Origin: Rhodocyclales bacterium GT-UBC
Lineage (GTDB): Bacteria > Pseudomonadota > Gammaproteobacteria > Burkholderiales > Rhodocyclaceae
DNA length: 64,000 nt
Direction of reading: 5' to 3'
Assembly (NCBI GenBank): GCA_003583745.1
Contig: QXPY01000002.1
Location: forward strand, 62,001 to 126,000
Position numbers and translations under genes: made by a program. Each line of letters starts with the position of its first letter. Position 1 is the first letter of the stretch. This document shows positions 20,877 through 28,238 of this stretch, in pieces. Below the pieces are notes generated by a model. It had not been told where the DNA came from. It did no database searches and was given only the letters and a program-made list of their open reading frames with translations.

Positions 20877-21893
20877 TCAGCGAATGGGGGGATTGTCCGG
20901 GTGATCGACACGCGTCCAGGTCTGGCCGTCAAACCAGGCCAGGTCTTTGAAACCGAAGGACCAGAGGATGCCGTCCTTGGCTTCCAGCACATGGGTATCC
21001 TTCAGGTCAGGCTTCAGATCGGTGATGTAGCGTTCAATCTTGCGTTGGCTCGGGTCATACACGAACAAGCCGAGGTTGGAAGCCAGAAAGAGTCTGCCGT
21101 CGAAGTACTCGATGCCGACAAAGCGTTGGTTATCTTCGACTGACGAGAGGTCGACAAAGCCGTCGTGCCGGTTCCCGCGAAGCAAGGTGCCGTTGCGACC
21201 GACGAGATAGATTTCAGTCGCGCTCATTACCTTGATGGCAGTGAGCGGCTCATCCGTGGGTAGCGTGATCTGTCCCCAATGCTGTCCGTCCCAATGCCAT
21301 GCTTCGTCGCCGACCGCGTAGATGTCGTCTTCCGCGGGACCATCGATATCGACGAGGTCAATGGCATCGTTCTCGTCCAGCCAGCGGTCGAAGGCTTCTT
21401 CGTCAGCATCAGCGGGGGGCTCGGGCATCGGTGGCTGGCGCATCGGCCCGGCGGCATCTCGCCATTGGCCCGACGCCAGGTTCTTGCCATCCCAGTCAAA
21501 GCGGTAGACCTGGCGCGACTGGCCGCAAACGTAGAGGTGATCGCCAATGGCGCGGATGCGGTTGACGTAGCCCAGGCCCGTTGCCGCTTCACCCCAGACA
21601 CCGGCACCCGGAATCTGATAGGTGTGGTCGGGTTTGCCACCGGGACCGTAGATGTTGACCTGGCCTTCTCGGGAGAGGATGCAGCGGAAATTCTCCGGCT
21701 GCCAATAATAGACCGATACGATTAACCACCCCTCCATGATCTGGTTACGCCATGGCTTCGCGGGTCTAAGCTTTGGGGCGTATGTTGAAATGACACCATT
21801 TCCCTCGAATTTATCGAGAGTCTCACCGATCAAAGGAAATTCGGCTTCGATCAAGCAGCCCGTTTGAATTGTGCGAAGTAATTCTGATTTCAT
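20877..21893 (-). CDS. Propeller-like protein downstream of an orphan toxin tip; candidate immunity protein
   Basis: 338 residues, no signal peptide and no recognised named family. Several short sheet-forming repeats end in an aromatic-rich WDG or similar turn (YRFDWDGKNL, AWHWDGQHWGQI, EIYLVGRNGTLL, LAWFDGQTWTRV), suggesting a beta-propeller. The ATG at 21,893 was chosen because AAGGA lies 9 nt upstream and the previous stop is 4 nt away. The position directly after a toxin C-terminal fragment is where an immunity gene is expected; that role is inferred from context only. Confidence 0.65.
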   Translation of the reverse strand: MKSELLRTIQTGCLIEAEFPLIGETLDKFEGNGVISTYAPKLRPAKPWRNQIMEGWLIVSVYYWQPENFRCILSREGQVNIYGPGGKPDHTYQIPGAGVWGEAATGLGYVNRIRAIGDHLYVCGQSRQVYRFDWDGKNLASGQWRDAAGPMRQPPMPEPPADADEEAFDRWLDENDAIDLVDIDGPAEDDIYAVGDEAWHWDGQHWGQITLPTDEPLTAIKVMSATEIYLVGRNGTLLRGNRHDGFVDLSSVEDNQRFVGIEYFDGRLFLASNLGLFVYDPSQRKIERYITDLKPDLKDTHVLEAKDGILWSFGFKDLAWFDGQTWTRVDHPDNPPIR

Positions 21894-21897
21894 TGCT

Positions 21898-22260
21898 TTA
21901 ATCCTTGCCTGCATTTAGTGCATCCTTGATCCGATCACTCACCTTCCGCGCATCCTTCACGCCACGAAGTAATGCGTCATCCGGTGCCTTGAACTTCTCA
22001 TCCAGCTGTTTCTGGATATCCTTGCGGTCACAGCCGCCGCCTTTCTTGCCACCCGTCGCCTTCTCGATGGCCCGTGACGCTATTCCCTTCGCCTGACCCA
22101 GCGTGATCGTGCCGGGAACCCCGGAGGCACGACCGTTCTTGCCGATCCGCTGTGCCGGCCTGTCGGTATGCTTATGGGTCGTATTGTGTTCATTGCCGCT
22201 GCCGCTCTCCAGGCAGATCGCCGGGCCCTTTACCAGACTCTGCATGGCGGGAATTGGCAC
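21898..22260 (-). CDS. Orphan toxin-tip fragment of a PAAR-type effector
   Basis: A 120-residue frame starting at GTG. The block KGPAICLESG followed by His-rich residues (NEHNTTHKHTDR) resembles the C-terminal tip of the intact DUF4150 protein at 26,988-28,238, which has DGPAIQMEPSDHKLT. The rest is Lys-rich and helical (IQKQLDEKFKAPDDALL). A stop codon interrupts the frame just upstream, and the other frame there encodes NCPGIYVTTQVPHSSGG, suggesting a frameshift in a longer ancestral effector. It may be a displaced tip usable only after recombination onto a delivery domain, or a dead fragment. Confidence 0.55.
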   Translation of the reverse strand: MPIPAMQSLVKGPAICLESGSGNEHNTTHKHTDRPAQRIGKNGRASGVPGTITLGQAKGIASRAIEKATGGKKGGGCDRKDIQKQLDEKFKAPDDALLRGVKDARKVSDRIKDALNAGKD

Positions 22261-22351
22261 TACTGCTTACGCCGCCGGACGAATGCGGCACTTGGGTGGT
22301 GACATAGATGCCAGGACAGTTGCCGCCGTTATCCTTCAGGTCAGGCTGCGT

Positions 22352-23011
22352 CTAATCCAAGGTGATGATCTGCGGCGGTTCCATCTGTTGAGCGATGTTG
22401 TGGTAGACCTCCAGCTTCACGATATCCAGATTGCTCAGGTCTTCCTTGCCACCCAAAGCCAGACGATGCTTGTAGCCATAAATCTCGTCGCTTTTGAGCT
22501 GCCCCAGTTTCTTGAGGGCGCGGGCAAACAACGGTTTTTCCGATTCGTCGGTTTCGTCAAGAAACTTCGCATTACTAAAGGCCCAGAAGCATCGCATGTC
22601 GAAATCTTCTTCACTATTTGAGAAGTTGTTGGCGTCGTTTTCCGGGTTAAAAAAAACAATGTTCAGATTCGGATTGATAGTAATTACCTTTCCCTTGCCT
22701 TTGCTCCACACATAAAAATAGCCAAATGCATTTCTGGCAATCACACTCAGATCAGTCCTGCTCTCAAACGATGTTCCGTCCAGCCACATATCCAGCAAGT
22801 CCTGATACTCGGCTGGGTTGACCATCCAAAGAAGCCCGTTGTGGAAACCACAGGCACCCAGCGCCCGCCAATACACAAATAGCTGTTCAGGCAGTTTGTC
22901 CCGATAGGCTTCGATCACCGATTCGGGTATCGGTACGCTGTCGTGCGGTTCGCCGAATTTCTCAATAAAGTAATCAAAGTCCTCATCAAAGCGGTAATTC
23001 GTCATCGTCAT
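22352..23011 (-). CDS. Tdi-like T6SS immunity protein, copy 1 (GAD-like + DUF1851)
   Basis: 219 residues. The N-terminal half fits the GAD-like domain (YRFDEDFDYFIEKFGEP; LPEQLFVYWRALGACGF) and the C-terminal half the DUF1851/Tdi1 domain (LFARALKKLGQLKSDEIYGY). In Agrobacterium, Tdi1 neutralises the DNase effector Tde1. The start overlaps the stop of the Tde-like gene (ATGA), as expected for a toxin-immunity pair. Compared with copy 2 the ends are nearly identical, but residues of about 92-155 differ strongly. Confidence 0.85.
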   Translation of the reverse strand: MTMTNYRFDEDFDYFIEKFGEPHDSVPIPESVIEAYRDKLPEQLFVYWRALGACGFHNGLLWMVNPAEYQDLLDMWLDGTSFESRTDLSVIARNAFGYFYVWSKGKGKVITINPNLNIVFFNPENDANNFSNSEEDFDMRCFWAFSNAKFLDETDESEKPLFARALKKLGQLKSDEIYGYKHRLALGGKEDLSNLDIVKLEVYHNIAQQMEPPQIITLD

Positions 23012-23895
23012 TTCCTCAGATTGGGTTTGCAGCCAGCTTTATTGGCTTCGTGTTTGCCGCAGGCGCGTAGTTCCACATTCATTTTCTCGTTGCCTTCGCC
23101 GGCCTGTTTCCGTCGGCATGCCTCGGCATCCATCGAGTTGATCCGGTCGCCGCGCCATTGGCTGCCGATATGCTGGTTGGTATCGCTGAAACCAAAATCG
23201 GCATCACCCAACTTGCCATTGGAACCAATCGCATCCTTGCCACCGGCGACCATGTCCTGATTGTGTAGGGCATCCTGTTGGCCAAGTTCGCGATTGGCCT
23301 TAGCTTTGCCCATGCGCCCCGCTTGTGCTGGACCAAGTCCCTGTTCACGAAATTGCTCCGAATATTTTCCTTTTTGATCGTTAAGACGATCAGTTTTGGC
23401 TCGTTTGGTGACACTACGATCACGCCCCGGCGCCTGAGGCACGCTTTCCCCCGTACAAGGATTCTGGCCGCTAAAGCCACCGCGCTGCGCGAGATACTCG
23501 TCGACACTCATGGCGTTGATGCCATCCTGCTGGTGCTTGAGTTGGCGCTCATATTCGTCCCGGCCACCCTTCGCGCGGTCCTGCGGGCAGAAGCATTTAA
23601 CCTTTTGCTTGGGGCGCCTCTTGACCTGCGTATCCTTCCCTCCCCCACCTGATTCAGTTTTCTTCTCGCCCTTCTTCAATACGCCGACCGCCTCGCCGCC
23701 TTTCTTCAGGATCTTCCCTGCCTTGCCGACCGGTACCAGTTCCCACCAGGCCGTAGGCATGAAGACTTCGGCCACCGCGGTGGCGACAGCGCCGGCCACC
23801 ATGGCACCCTGGTTGTAGCCAGTACTTTCGACCCAGTCGTCAATGGCGCTCTTGGTCGCGGTTTGCGCGTCTTCGAGGATGTTCGCCTCGTCCAC
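23008..23895 (-). CDS. Tde-like DNase effector (Ntox15-type), copy 1
   Basis: 295 residues from a GTG. A hydrophobic stretch (about 30-52) precedes a Lys-rich linker and then a toxin domain with DEYERQLKHQQDGINAMSVD and HNQDMVAGG (residues 211-214 are the HxxD motif of the Ntox15 nuclease family, typified by Agrobacterium Tde1). The frame is open upstream for 20 more codons until an in-frame TGA (23,956-23,958) that lies 6 codons after an ATG at 23,976, so the natural start is uncertain. No PAAR domain is present. Copy 1 lacks 19 linker residues found in copy 2. Immunity gene follows with ATGA overlap. Confidence 0.8.
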   Translation of the reverse strand: MDEANILEDAQTATKSAIDDWVESTGYNQGAMVAGAVATAVAEVFMPTAWWELVPVGKAGKILKKGGEAVGVLKKGEKKTESGGGGKDTQVKRRPKQKVKCFCPQDRAKGGRDEYERQLKHQQDGINAMSVDEYLAQRGGFSGQNPCTGESVPQAPGRDRSVTKRAKTDRLNDQKGKYSEQFREQGLGPAQAGRMGKAKANRELGQQDALHNQDMVAGGKDAIGSNGKLGDADFGFSDTNQHIGSQWRGDRINSMDAEACRRKQAGEGNEKMNVELRACGKHEANKAGCKPNLRK

Positions 23896-23972
23896 GGCCG
23901 GGTTGGCTGCAGCGGCCTTGACGGTGCTTTTCGGGGTATCGCCGCTGACCTTGCCTCAGGTGTTGCCCGTAC

Positions 23973-24068
23973 TCATGCCCCGTTCATCCAGAATTCGTCA
24001 TCGTGGCGCATCAGCCATTTGCCATCGGCGCACACGCTGGAACTGTAGGTCTTCGGGTAACGTTTCAC
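23973..24068 (-). other. Short conserved frame upstream of the Tde-like gene
   Basis: A possible 31-residue GTG-started frame (VKRYPKTYSSSVCADG..., ending WMNGA) whose TGA overlaps the ATG of the interrupted toxin N-terminus. The same peptide end is kept in unit 2 (stop at 25,868), there without a GTG. It may be the tail of a lost upstream adaptor or PAAR gene, or a leader peptide coupling translation. I do not recognise it. Confidence 0.35.
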
Positions 24069-24189
24069 CCGGCCCGAACCTTGTCCTGGCCGGGCAAAAC
24101 AGGTTCGAATTGTTGAGGAGCAGGGAGACATCGGGCGAAGCTGGCCGGGTATTCCTGTTTGAACTTGGCGTAAACAACTCAGGTCAAGC

Positions 24190-24849
24190 CTAGCTCGTGG
24201 TAATGATCTGTGGCGGCTCCATCTGTTGCGCGATATTGTGATAGACCTCCAATTTCACAATATCCAGATTGTTCAGCTCCTCCTTGCCTCCCAAAGCCAG
24301 ACGATGCTGATAGCCGTACATCTCGTCGCTTTTGATCTGGCCGAGTTTCTTCAGGGCGCGGGCGAACAGCGGCTTTTCGGATTCGTCAGTGTCGTCAAGG
24401 TCTTCAGGATCATGAAATCCCCAAAAACAACGCATTTTGAAGGCTTCTTTATCAGCCTCAAGCTGCAATGCGTCATTTTCGGAGTTATAGAACGTCGCGT
24501 TGACATTTGGGTCTATAGACAGAACCTTAGCCTTTCCTTTTCCCCAAACGTACAATCGGCCAAACGCAGTGCGCGCAATCACACTCAGATCAGTCCTGCT
24601 CTCAAAGGGGGTACCGTCTAGCCACATATCCAGCAAGTCCTGATACTCGGCTGGGTTGACCATCCAAAGAAGGCCGTTGTGGAAACCGCAGGCGCCCAGT
24701 GCCCGCCAATACACAAAAAGCTGTTCGGGCAGTTTGTCCCGATAGGCGTCGATCACCGATTCGGGTATCGGCACGCTGTCGTGCGGTTCGCCGAATTTCT
24801 CCAAAAAATAATCAAAGTCTTCATCAAAACGGTAATTCGCCATCATCAT
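24190..24849 (-). CDS. Tdi-like T6SS immunity protein, copy 2 (GAD-like + DUF1851)
   Basis: 219 residues, the same length and domain plan as copy 1. The first 90 and last 60 residues are nearly identical to copy 1, while the central stretch differs (GRLYVWGKGKAKVLSIDP here against GYFYVWSKGKGKVITINP). The ATG overlaps the TGA of the toxin gene. The divergence is confined to the domain boundary, which may be the surface that contacts toxin, or may reflect gene conversion of the flanks. Confidence 0.85.
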   Translation of the reverse strand: MMMANYRFDEDFDYFLEKFGEPHDSVPIPESVIDAYRDKLPEQLFVYWRALGACGFHNGLLWMVNPAEYQDLLDMWLDGTPFESRTDLSVIARTAFGRLYVWGKGKAKVLSIDPNVNATFYNSENDALQLEADKEAFKMRCFWGFHDPEDLDDTDESEKPLFARALKKLGQIKSDEMYGYQHRLALGGKEELNNLDIVKLEVYHNIAQQMEPPQIITTS

Positions 24850-25790
24850 TTCCTCGGGTTGGGTTTGCATCCAGCTTTCTTGGCTTCGTGTTTGCCGCAG
24901 GCACGCAGTTCCACATTCATTTTCTCATTGCCTTCGCCGGCCTGTTTCCGTCGGCACGCCTCGGCATCCATCGAGTTGATCCGGTCGCCGCGCCATTGGC
25001 TGCCGATATGCTGGTTGGTATCGCTGAAACCAAAATCGGCATCACCCAACTTGCCATTGGAACCAATCGCATCCTTGCCACCGGCGACCATGTCCTGATT
25101 GTGTAGGGCATCCTGTTGGCCAAGTTCGCGATTGGCCTTAGCTTTGCCCATGCGCCCCGCTTGTGCTGGACCAAGTCCCTGTTCACGAAATTGCTCCGAA
25201 TATTTTCCTTTTTGATCGTTAAGACGATCAGTTTTGGCTCGTTTGGTGACACTACGATCACGCCCCGGCGCCTGAGGCACGCTTTCCCCCGTACAAGGAT
25301 TCTGGCCGCTAAAGCCACCGCGCTGCGCGAGATACTCGTCGACACTCATGGCGTTGATGCCATCCTGCTGGTGCTTGAGTTGGCGCTCATATTCGTCCCG
25401 GCCACCCTTCGCGCGGTCCTGCGGGCAGAAGCATTTAACCTTTTGCTTGGGGCGCTTCTTGACCTGCGTATCCTTCCCTCCCCCACCTGATTCAGTTTTC
25501 TTCTCGGCCTTCGCAGCATCTTCCGCCTTCTTGGCATCCTTCGCCGCCTCGGCCGTCTTCTCGCCCTTCTTCAATACGCCAACCGCCTCGCCGCCTTTCT
25601 TCAGGATCTTCCCTGCCTTGCCGACCGGTACCAGTTCCCACCAGGCCGTAGGCATGAAGACTTCGGCCACCGCGGTGGCGACAGCGCCGGCCACCATGGC
25701 ACCCTGGTTGTAGCCAGTACTTTCGACCCAGTCGTCAATGGCGCTCTTGGTCGCGGTTTGCGCGTCTTCGAGGATGTTCGCCTCGTCCAC
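24846..25790 (-). CDS. Tde-like DNase effector (Ntox15-type), copy 2
   Basis: 314 residues from the same GTG as copy 1, with HxxD (HNQD) at residues 230-233. The linker contains an extra Ala/Lys/Glu-rich stretch (TAEAAKDAKKAEDAAKAEK). Apart from that insertion only a handful of residues differ from copy 1, including K/R in the linker and KKAGCKPNP near the end. The in-frame TGA shortly after an upstream ATG is conserved here too (25,851-25,853). Expected activity is DNA cleavage in a recipient cell after T6SS delivery; delivery without a PAAR domain would need VgrG or an adaptor. Confidence 0.8.
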   Translation of the reverse strand: MDEANILEDAQTATKSAIDDWVESTGYNQGAMVAGAVATAVAEVFMPTAWWELVPVGKAGKILKKGGEAVGVLKKGEKTAEAAKDAKKAEDAAKAEKKTESGGGGKDTQVKKRPKQKVKCFCPQDRAKGGRDEYERQLKHQQDGINAMSVDEYLAQRGGFSGQNPCTGESVPQAPGRDRSVTKRAKTDRLNDQKGKYSEQFREQGLGPAQAGRMGKAKANRELGQQDALHNQDMVAGGKDAIGSNGKLGDADFGFSDTNQHIGSQWRGDRINSMDAEACRRKQAGEGNEKMNVELRACGKHEAKKAGCKPNPRK

Positions 25791-25957
25791 GGCCGGGTTG
25801 GCTGCAGCGGCCTTGACGGTGCTTTTCGGGGTATCGCCGCTGACCTTGCCTCAGGTGTTGCCCGTACTCATGCCCCGTTCATCCAGAATTCGTCATCATG
25901 GCGCATCAGCCATTTGCCATCGGCGCACACGCTGGGACTGTGGGTCTTCGGGTAACG

Positions 25958-25994
25958 TTTTGCCCGGCCAGAACCTTGTCCAGGCCGGGCAAAA
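25958..25994. repeat. 12-bp perfect stem-loop at the edge of the duplicated unit
   Basis: TTTTGCCCGGCC and GGCCGGGCAAAA are perfectly complementary across a 13-nt loop. A diverged copy sits at the equivalent place in unit 1 (about 24,063-24,093). It follows the stop of the gene at 26,026 on the minus strand, so it may end that transcript, and it may have promoted the duplication. Confidence 0.65.
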
Positions 25995-26025
25995 CAGGTT
26001 CGAATTGTTAAGGAACGGGCCGATA

Positions 26026-26442
26026 TCAGGCGAAGCTGGCCGGGTATTCCTGTTTGAACTTGGCGGTCACCTGATCGAGCAAAGGGGTGTCCGGAATAGG
26101 CAGCGACACAGGCTCCGGCAACTTGGCGAGCGACTGTTGCATCAAGGGATGATCGAAACCTGCCGGACTCTCCAGCGCCGCCCATTCCCGCAGGCGCAGC
26201 CAGCAGAGAATTTCGTAGAGGAAAAGCATGGTCTGCTCGATATCAAAACCTTCGTTCAAGTCCTCTGAAACGTGGACTTGTTCGAGATGCCAATCCGCCA
26301 GTCGGCAAACCCAGTCGTGCACCTGGGTCAGGTCGAGGGTTTTCCAATCGTCGAGAATGTCAGAGAAGGGCGACATGTCGGGCGGGTAAGAGTAGTTCTT
26401 GGTATCAAAACAATCGCCGCTGGCTTGTGCATAGAGGTGCAT
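26026..26442 (-). CDS. Unknown cargo-cluster protein, 138 residues
   Basis: Acidic, Trp- and Leu-rich protein without signal peptide or membrane helix; I do not recognise the family. The first ATG gives MHLYAQASGDC; codons upstream (RKGEIFRHFWVL) also look protein-like and run back to a TAG near 26,495, so the 5' end may have been lost. Its last 12 residues are duplicated at 24,139-24,169. The position between a toxin-immunity pair and the Tde/Tdi-like modules suggests a further immunity or adaptor protein. Confidence 0.6.
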   Translation of the reverse strand: MHLYAQASGDCFDTKNYSYPPDMSPFSDILDDWKTLDLTQVHDWVCRLADWHLEQVHVSEDLNEGFDIEQTMLFLYEILCWLRLREWAALESPAGFDHPLMQQSLAKLPEPVSLPIPDTPLLDQVTAKFKQEYPASFA

Positions 26443-26519
26443 CAGGACCCAGAAGTGTCGAAAAATTTCGCCTTTACGGTGCCGGTCGGTATGCCGCTAA
26501 TCCAGCGGACAGGAGTCCC

Positions 26520-26978
26520 TCAGGGTCCTATTTTGACTGGCCTCAACAGTGGATCATCTGGATCCCATTGACCTTTCGCAAATACGGTAAGTGATTTGTC
26601 CCCATTGTTTTCGCTCAAGAAGCCAGCAACGGAAAGTCCGTACTTAAAGAAGATCGTTATTCCAACAGTTTGTTTGGCTGAAAAATCATCGCTGAGTAGT
26701 GCCTTGTAGACTTCCTTCGTCTTGTCCCAGTCGATGCAAACTGACCCGATTCCTATGTTGTCAATGTTTGAATAAAGACTTATCAAGACTAGCCTGTCAG
26801 CGCCTCGCTCAAAAAACAACTGAAGCCCATTATCATTCCAGTAGTCTGTAACCAAGCCAGCATCCTCGTCGTATTGTGACAACGATGGTTTGCCAAGCAC
26901 CCTCTCTGCCTCAAGCTGAGACATTCCGAATTTCAGCAATCCAACGCCAACATAGGGCAGGATTTCGTAGTTGTTCAC
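26520..26978 (-). CDS. Candidate immunity protein for the DUF4150 toxin
   Basis: 152 residues, cytoplasmic. The opening ILPYVGVGLLKFGMSQLEAE and VLGKP are typical of small immunity-type proteins found next to polymorphic toxins, but I cannot assign a numbered family. It starts 9 nt after the stop of the PAAR-like toxin gene, the expected place for cognate immunity. The region is clearly more AT-rich than the surrounding chromosome, as is the toxin tip just before it, supporting joint acquisition. Confidence 0.7.
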   Translation of the reverse strand: MNNYEILPYVGVGLLKFGMSQLEAERVLGKPSLSQYDEDAGLVTDYWNDNGLQLFFERGADRLVLISLYSNIDNIGIGSVCIDWDKTKEVYKALLSDDFSAKQTVGITIFFKYGLSVAGFLSENNGDKSLTVFAKGQWDPDDPLLRPVKIGP

Positions 26979-26987
26979 TGCGCACTC

Positions 26988-28238
26988 CTATTGTTTTGGA
27001 AGAAGGCCATTCTTTTCGAGGCATTTGAAATATTCAAGCATTTCAAGCATTGCTTCATTGTATTTTCCAGGCTCCTTAATCATGTCCTGTATCCGACGAA
27101 TGTCCTTTATTTCCTTGAGCATGGCTTCTCTCCATTTTCCTACTTGCAACAAAGCTTCGAGAGCTTGCCGATATTTCGCAGAGCCAGGCTGAGATCCATT
27201 GCTTTTAGTAAGTTTATGATCACTTGGTTCCATCTGAATTGCTGGCCCATCGTTTCGTGCCAACGGACTGACATCATCCGCCGGCATATGATGTGAATCT
27301 TTCCCATCATTCGCCGGTTTGCTAGTTTTGCTATGTGCCCCTCCGCGATACGGCCCTGTTCCGCTGCCTTGGCGTAGGTGATCGCATGGACCGGGGGTTT
27401 TCTTTTTGCTCTTCCCCCCATCCTTACCTTTGCCCGCTGCCGCAGCCTCTTCCGCTTCTTTCGCCGCCTTGGTTTCCTTCGCCGCCTTGGCCGCTTCTTC
27501 TGCCTTTCTGGCCGCCTGCGCTGCCTCCTCGGCCTTGCGGGCTGCCTGCGCCGCTTCTTCGGCCTTCTGTGCCCCCTTGAGGAACTTACCGGCCTTGGCC
27601 GCCGTCGTGGCCAGTTTGCCGCCGGGGATCATGCCGACCGCCGCAATCCCGGCTTCAACGGCGTTCCCCTCGGCGGCGTAGATCGCCGCGTCGGCGCCGC
27701 TGGTGACGACCGACAGTCCCGGCACGAAGCTCGCCAGCCCCAGCGCGCCGTGCACCCACGGGCTGGCCTTGTCCCAAAGGCTGGCGGGTTTCTCGGCTGC
27801 CGCCAGGGAGGGCGGCGTACTGCCGCTTTCCTGTATCTGCGGCCGGGCCGCTTCACCACCCCGTTCATAGATTTTGCCGGTGGTGTTGTTGTCGTTCATC
27901 TTGACGACATCGCCTTCACGGACAGGCCGGGTACCGTTGGTGTGAACCGTGCTGCTTTTCTCTTTGGTCTCGACCTTCTTGCCCACCGTGCCGCTCTTGA
28001 TCCCCGTGGCGCTGCCTGGCCCATCCCCCGTCACGGTCGGGATGGTGCTGCGGTCGTGCAGCACAAGCTTGTCGCCATGGCTGGTGATGTTGGGCGAGAC
28101 GTTTTGAGCTTGGGCAAATTCGCCCTTGATGGTGTAGGGGATGGGCGGCGTACTGTTGCCCATCGGGGTCTTGCAGATGTCAGGTTTCAGACTGACGGCG
28201 TAAAAGCGCTTGCTCTTGGTGACGATCTCACGCGCCAT
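26988..28238 (-). CDS. PAAR-like (DUF4150) effector with C-terminal toxin tip
   Basis: 416 residues. Residues about 1-130 match DUF4150 (ICKTPMGNSTPPIPYTIKGE; PVREGDVVKMNDNNTTG), which caps the VgrG spike. Residues 160-210 are hydrophobic helices. Residues 225-254 hold three 10-residue Ala/Glu/Lys repeats (KAEEAAQAAR) that form a helical linker. From about residue 284 a separate tip follows with Cys285, the HH pair at 316-317, GPAIQMEPSDH at 331-341 and an AT-rich Lys/Glu-rich tail. The tip's activity is unknown; clustered His/Asp would suit a metal-dependent nuclease. It overlaps the DUF2169 gene by 11 nt. Confidence 0.82.
   Translation of the reverse strand: MAREIVTKSKRFYAVSLKPDICKTPMGNSTPPIPYTIKGEFAQAQNVSPNITSHGDKLVLHDRSTIPTVTGDGPGSATGIKSGTVGKKVETKEKSSTVHTNGTRPVREGDVVKMNDNNTTGKIYERGGEAARPQIQESGSTPPSLAAAEKPASLWDKASPWVHGALGLASFVPGLSVVTSGADAAIYAAEGNAVEAGIAAVGMIPGGKLATTAAKAGKFLKGAQKAEEAAQAARKAEEAAQAARKAEEAAKAAKETKAAKEAEEAAAAGKGKDGGKSKKKTPGPCDHLRQGSGTGPYRGGAHSKTSKPANDGKDSHHMPADDVSPLARNDGPAIQMEPSDHKLTKSNGSQPGSAKYRQALEALLQVGKWREAMLKEIKDIRRIQDMIKEPGKYNEAMLEMLEYFKCLEKNGLLPKQ

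Larger units (their letters stand above)
22352..24169. repeat. Tandem duplication, unit 1 (Tde/Tdi-like module)
   Basis: This stretch is repeated at 24,190-26,065. The two share the immunity gene ends, almost the whole toxin gene, the short upstream frame and a fragment matching the C-terminus of the protein encoded at 26,026-26,442 (AKFKQEYPASFA). The offset is 1,838 nt on the left and 1,895 nt on the right, because unit 1 lacks 57 nt inside the toxin gene. About 20 nt of unique sequence separates the units. Confidence 0.9.
24190..26065. repeat. Tandem duplication, unit 2 (Tde/Tdi-like module)
   Basis: This is the likely parental unit. It is 57 nt longer in the toxin linker and its right edge runs into an intact downstream-encoded frame (26,026-26,442), whereas unit 1 carries only that gene's last codons. 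Confidence 0.9.

Noticed and set aside
25868-26185. 105-codon minus-strand frame reading into the short conserved peptide of repeat unit 2
   Set aside because: Most of it overlaps the 26,026-26,442 gene in another frame and is not repeated in unit 1; only its last 30 codons are conserved between units.
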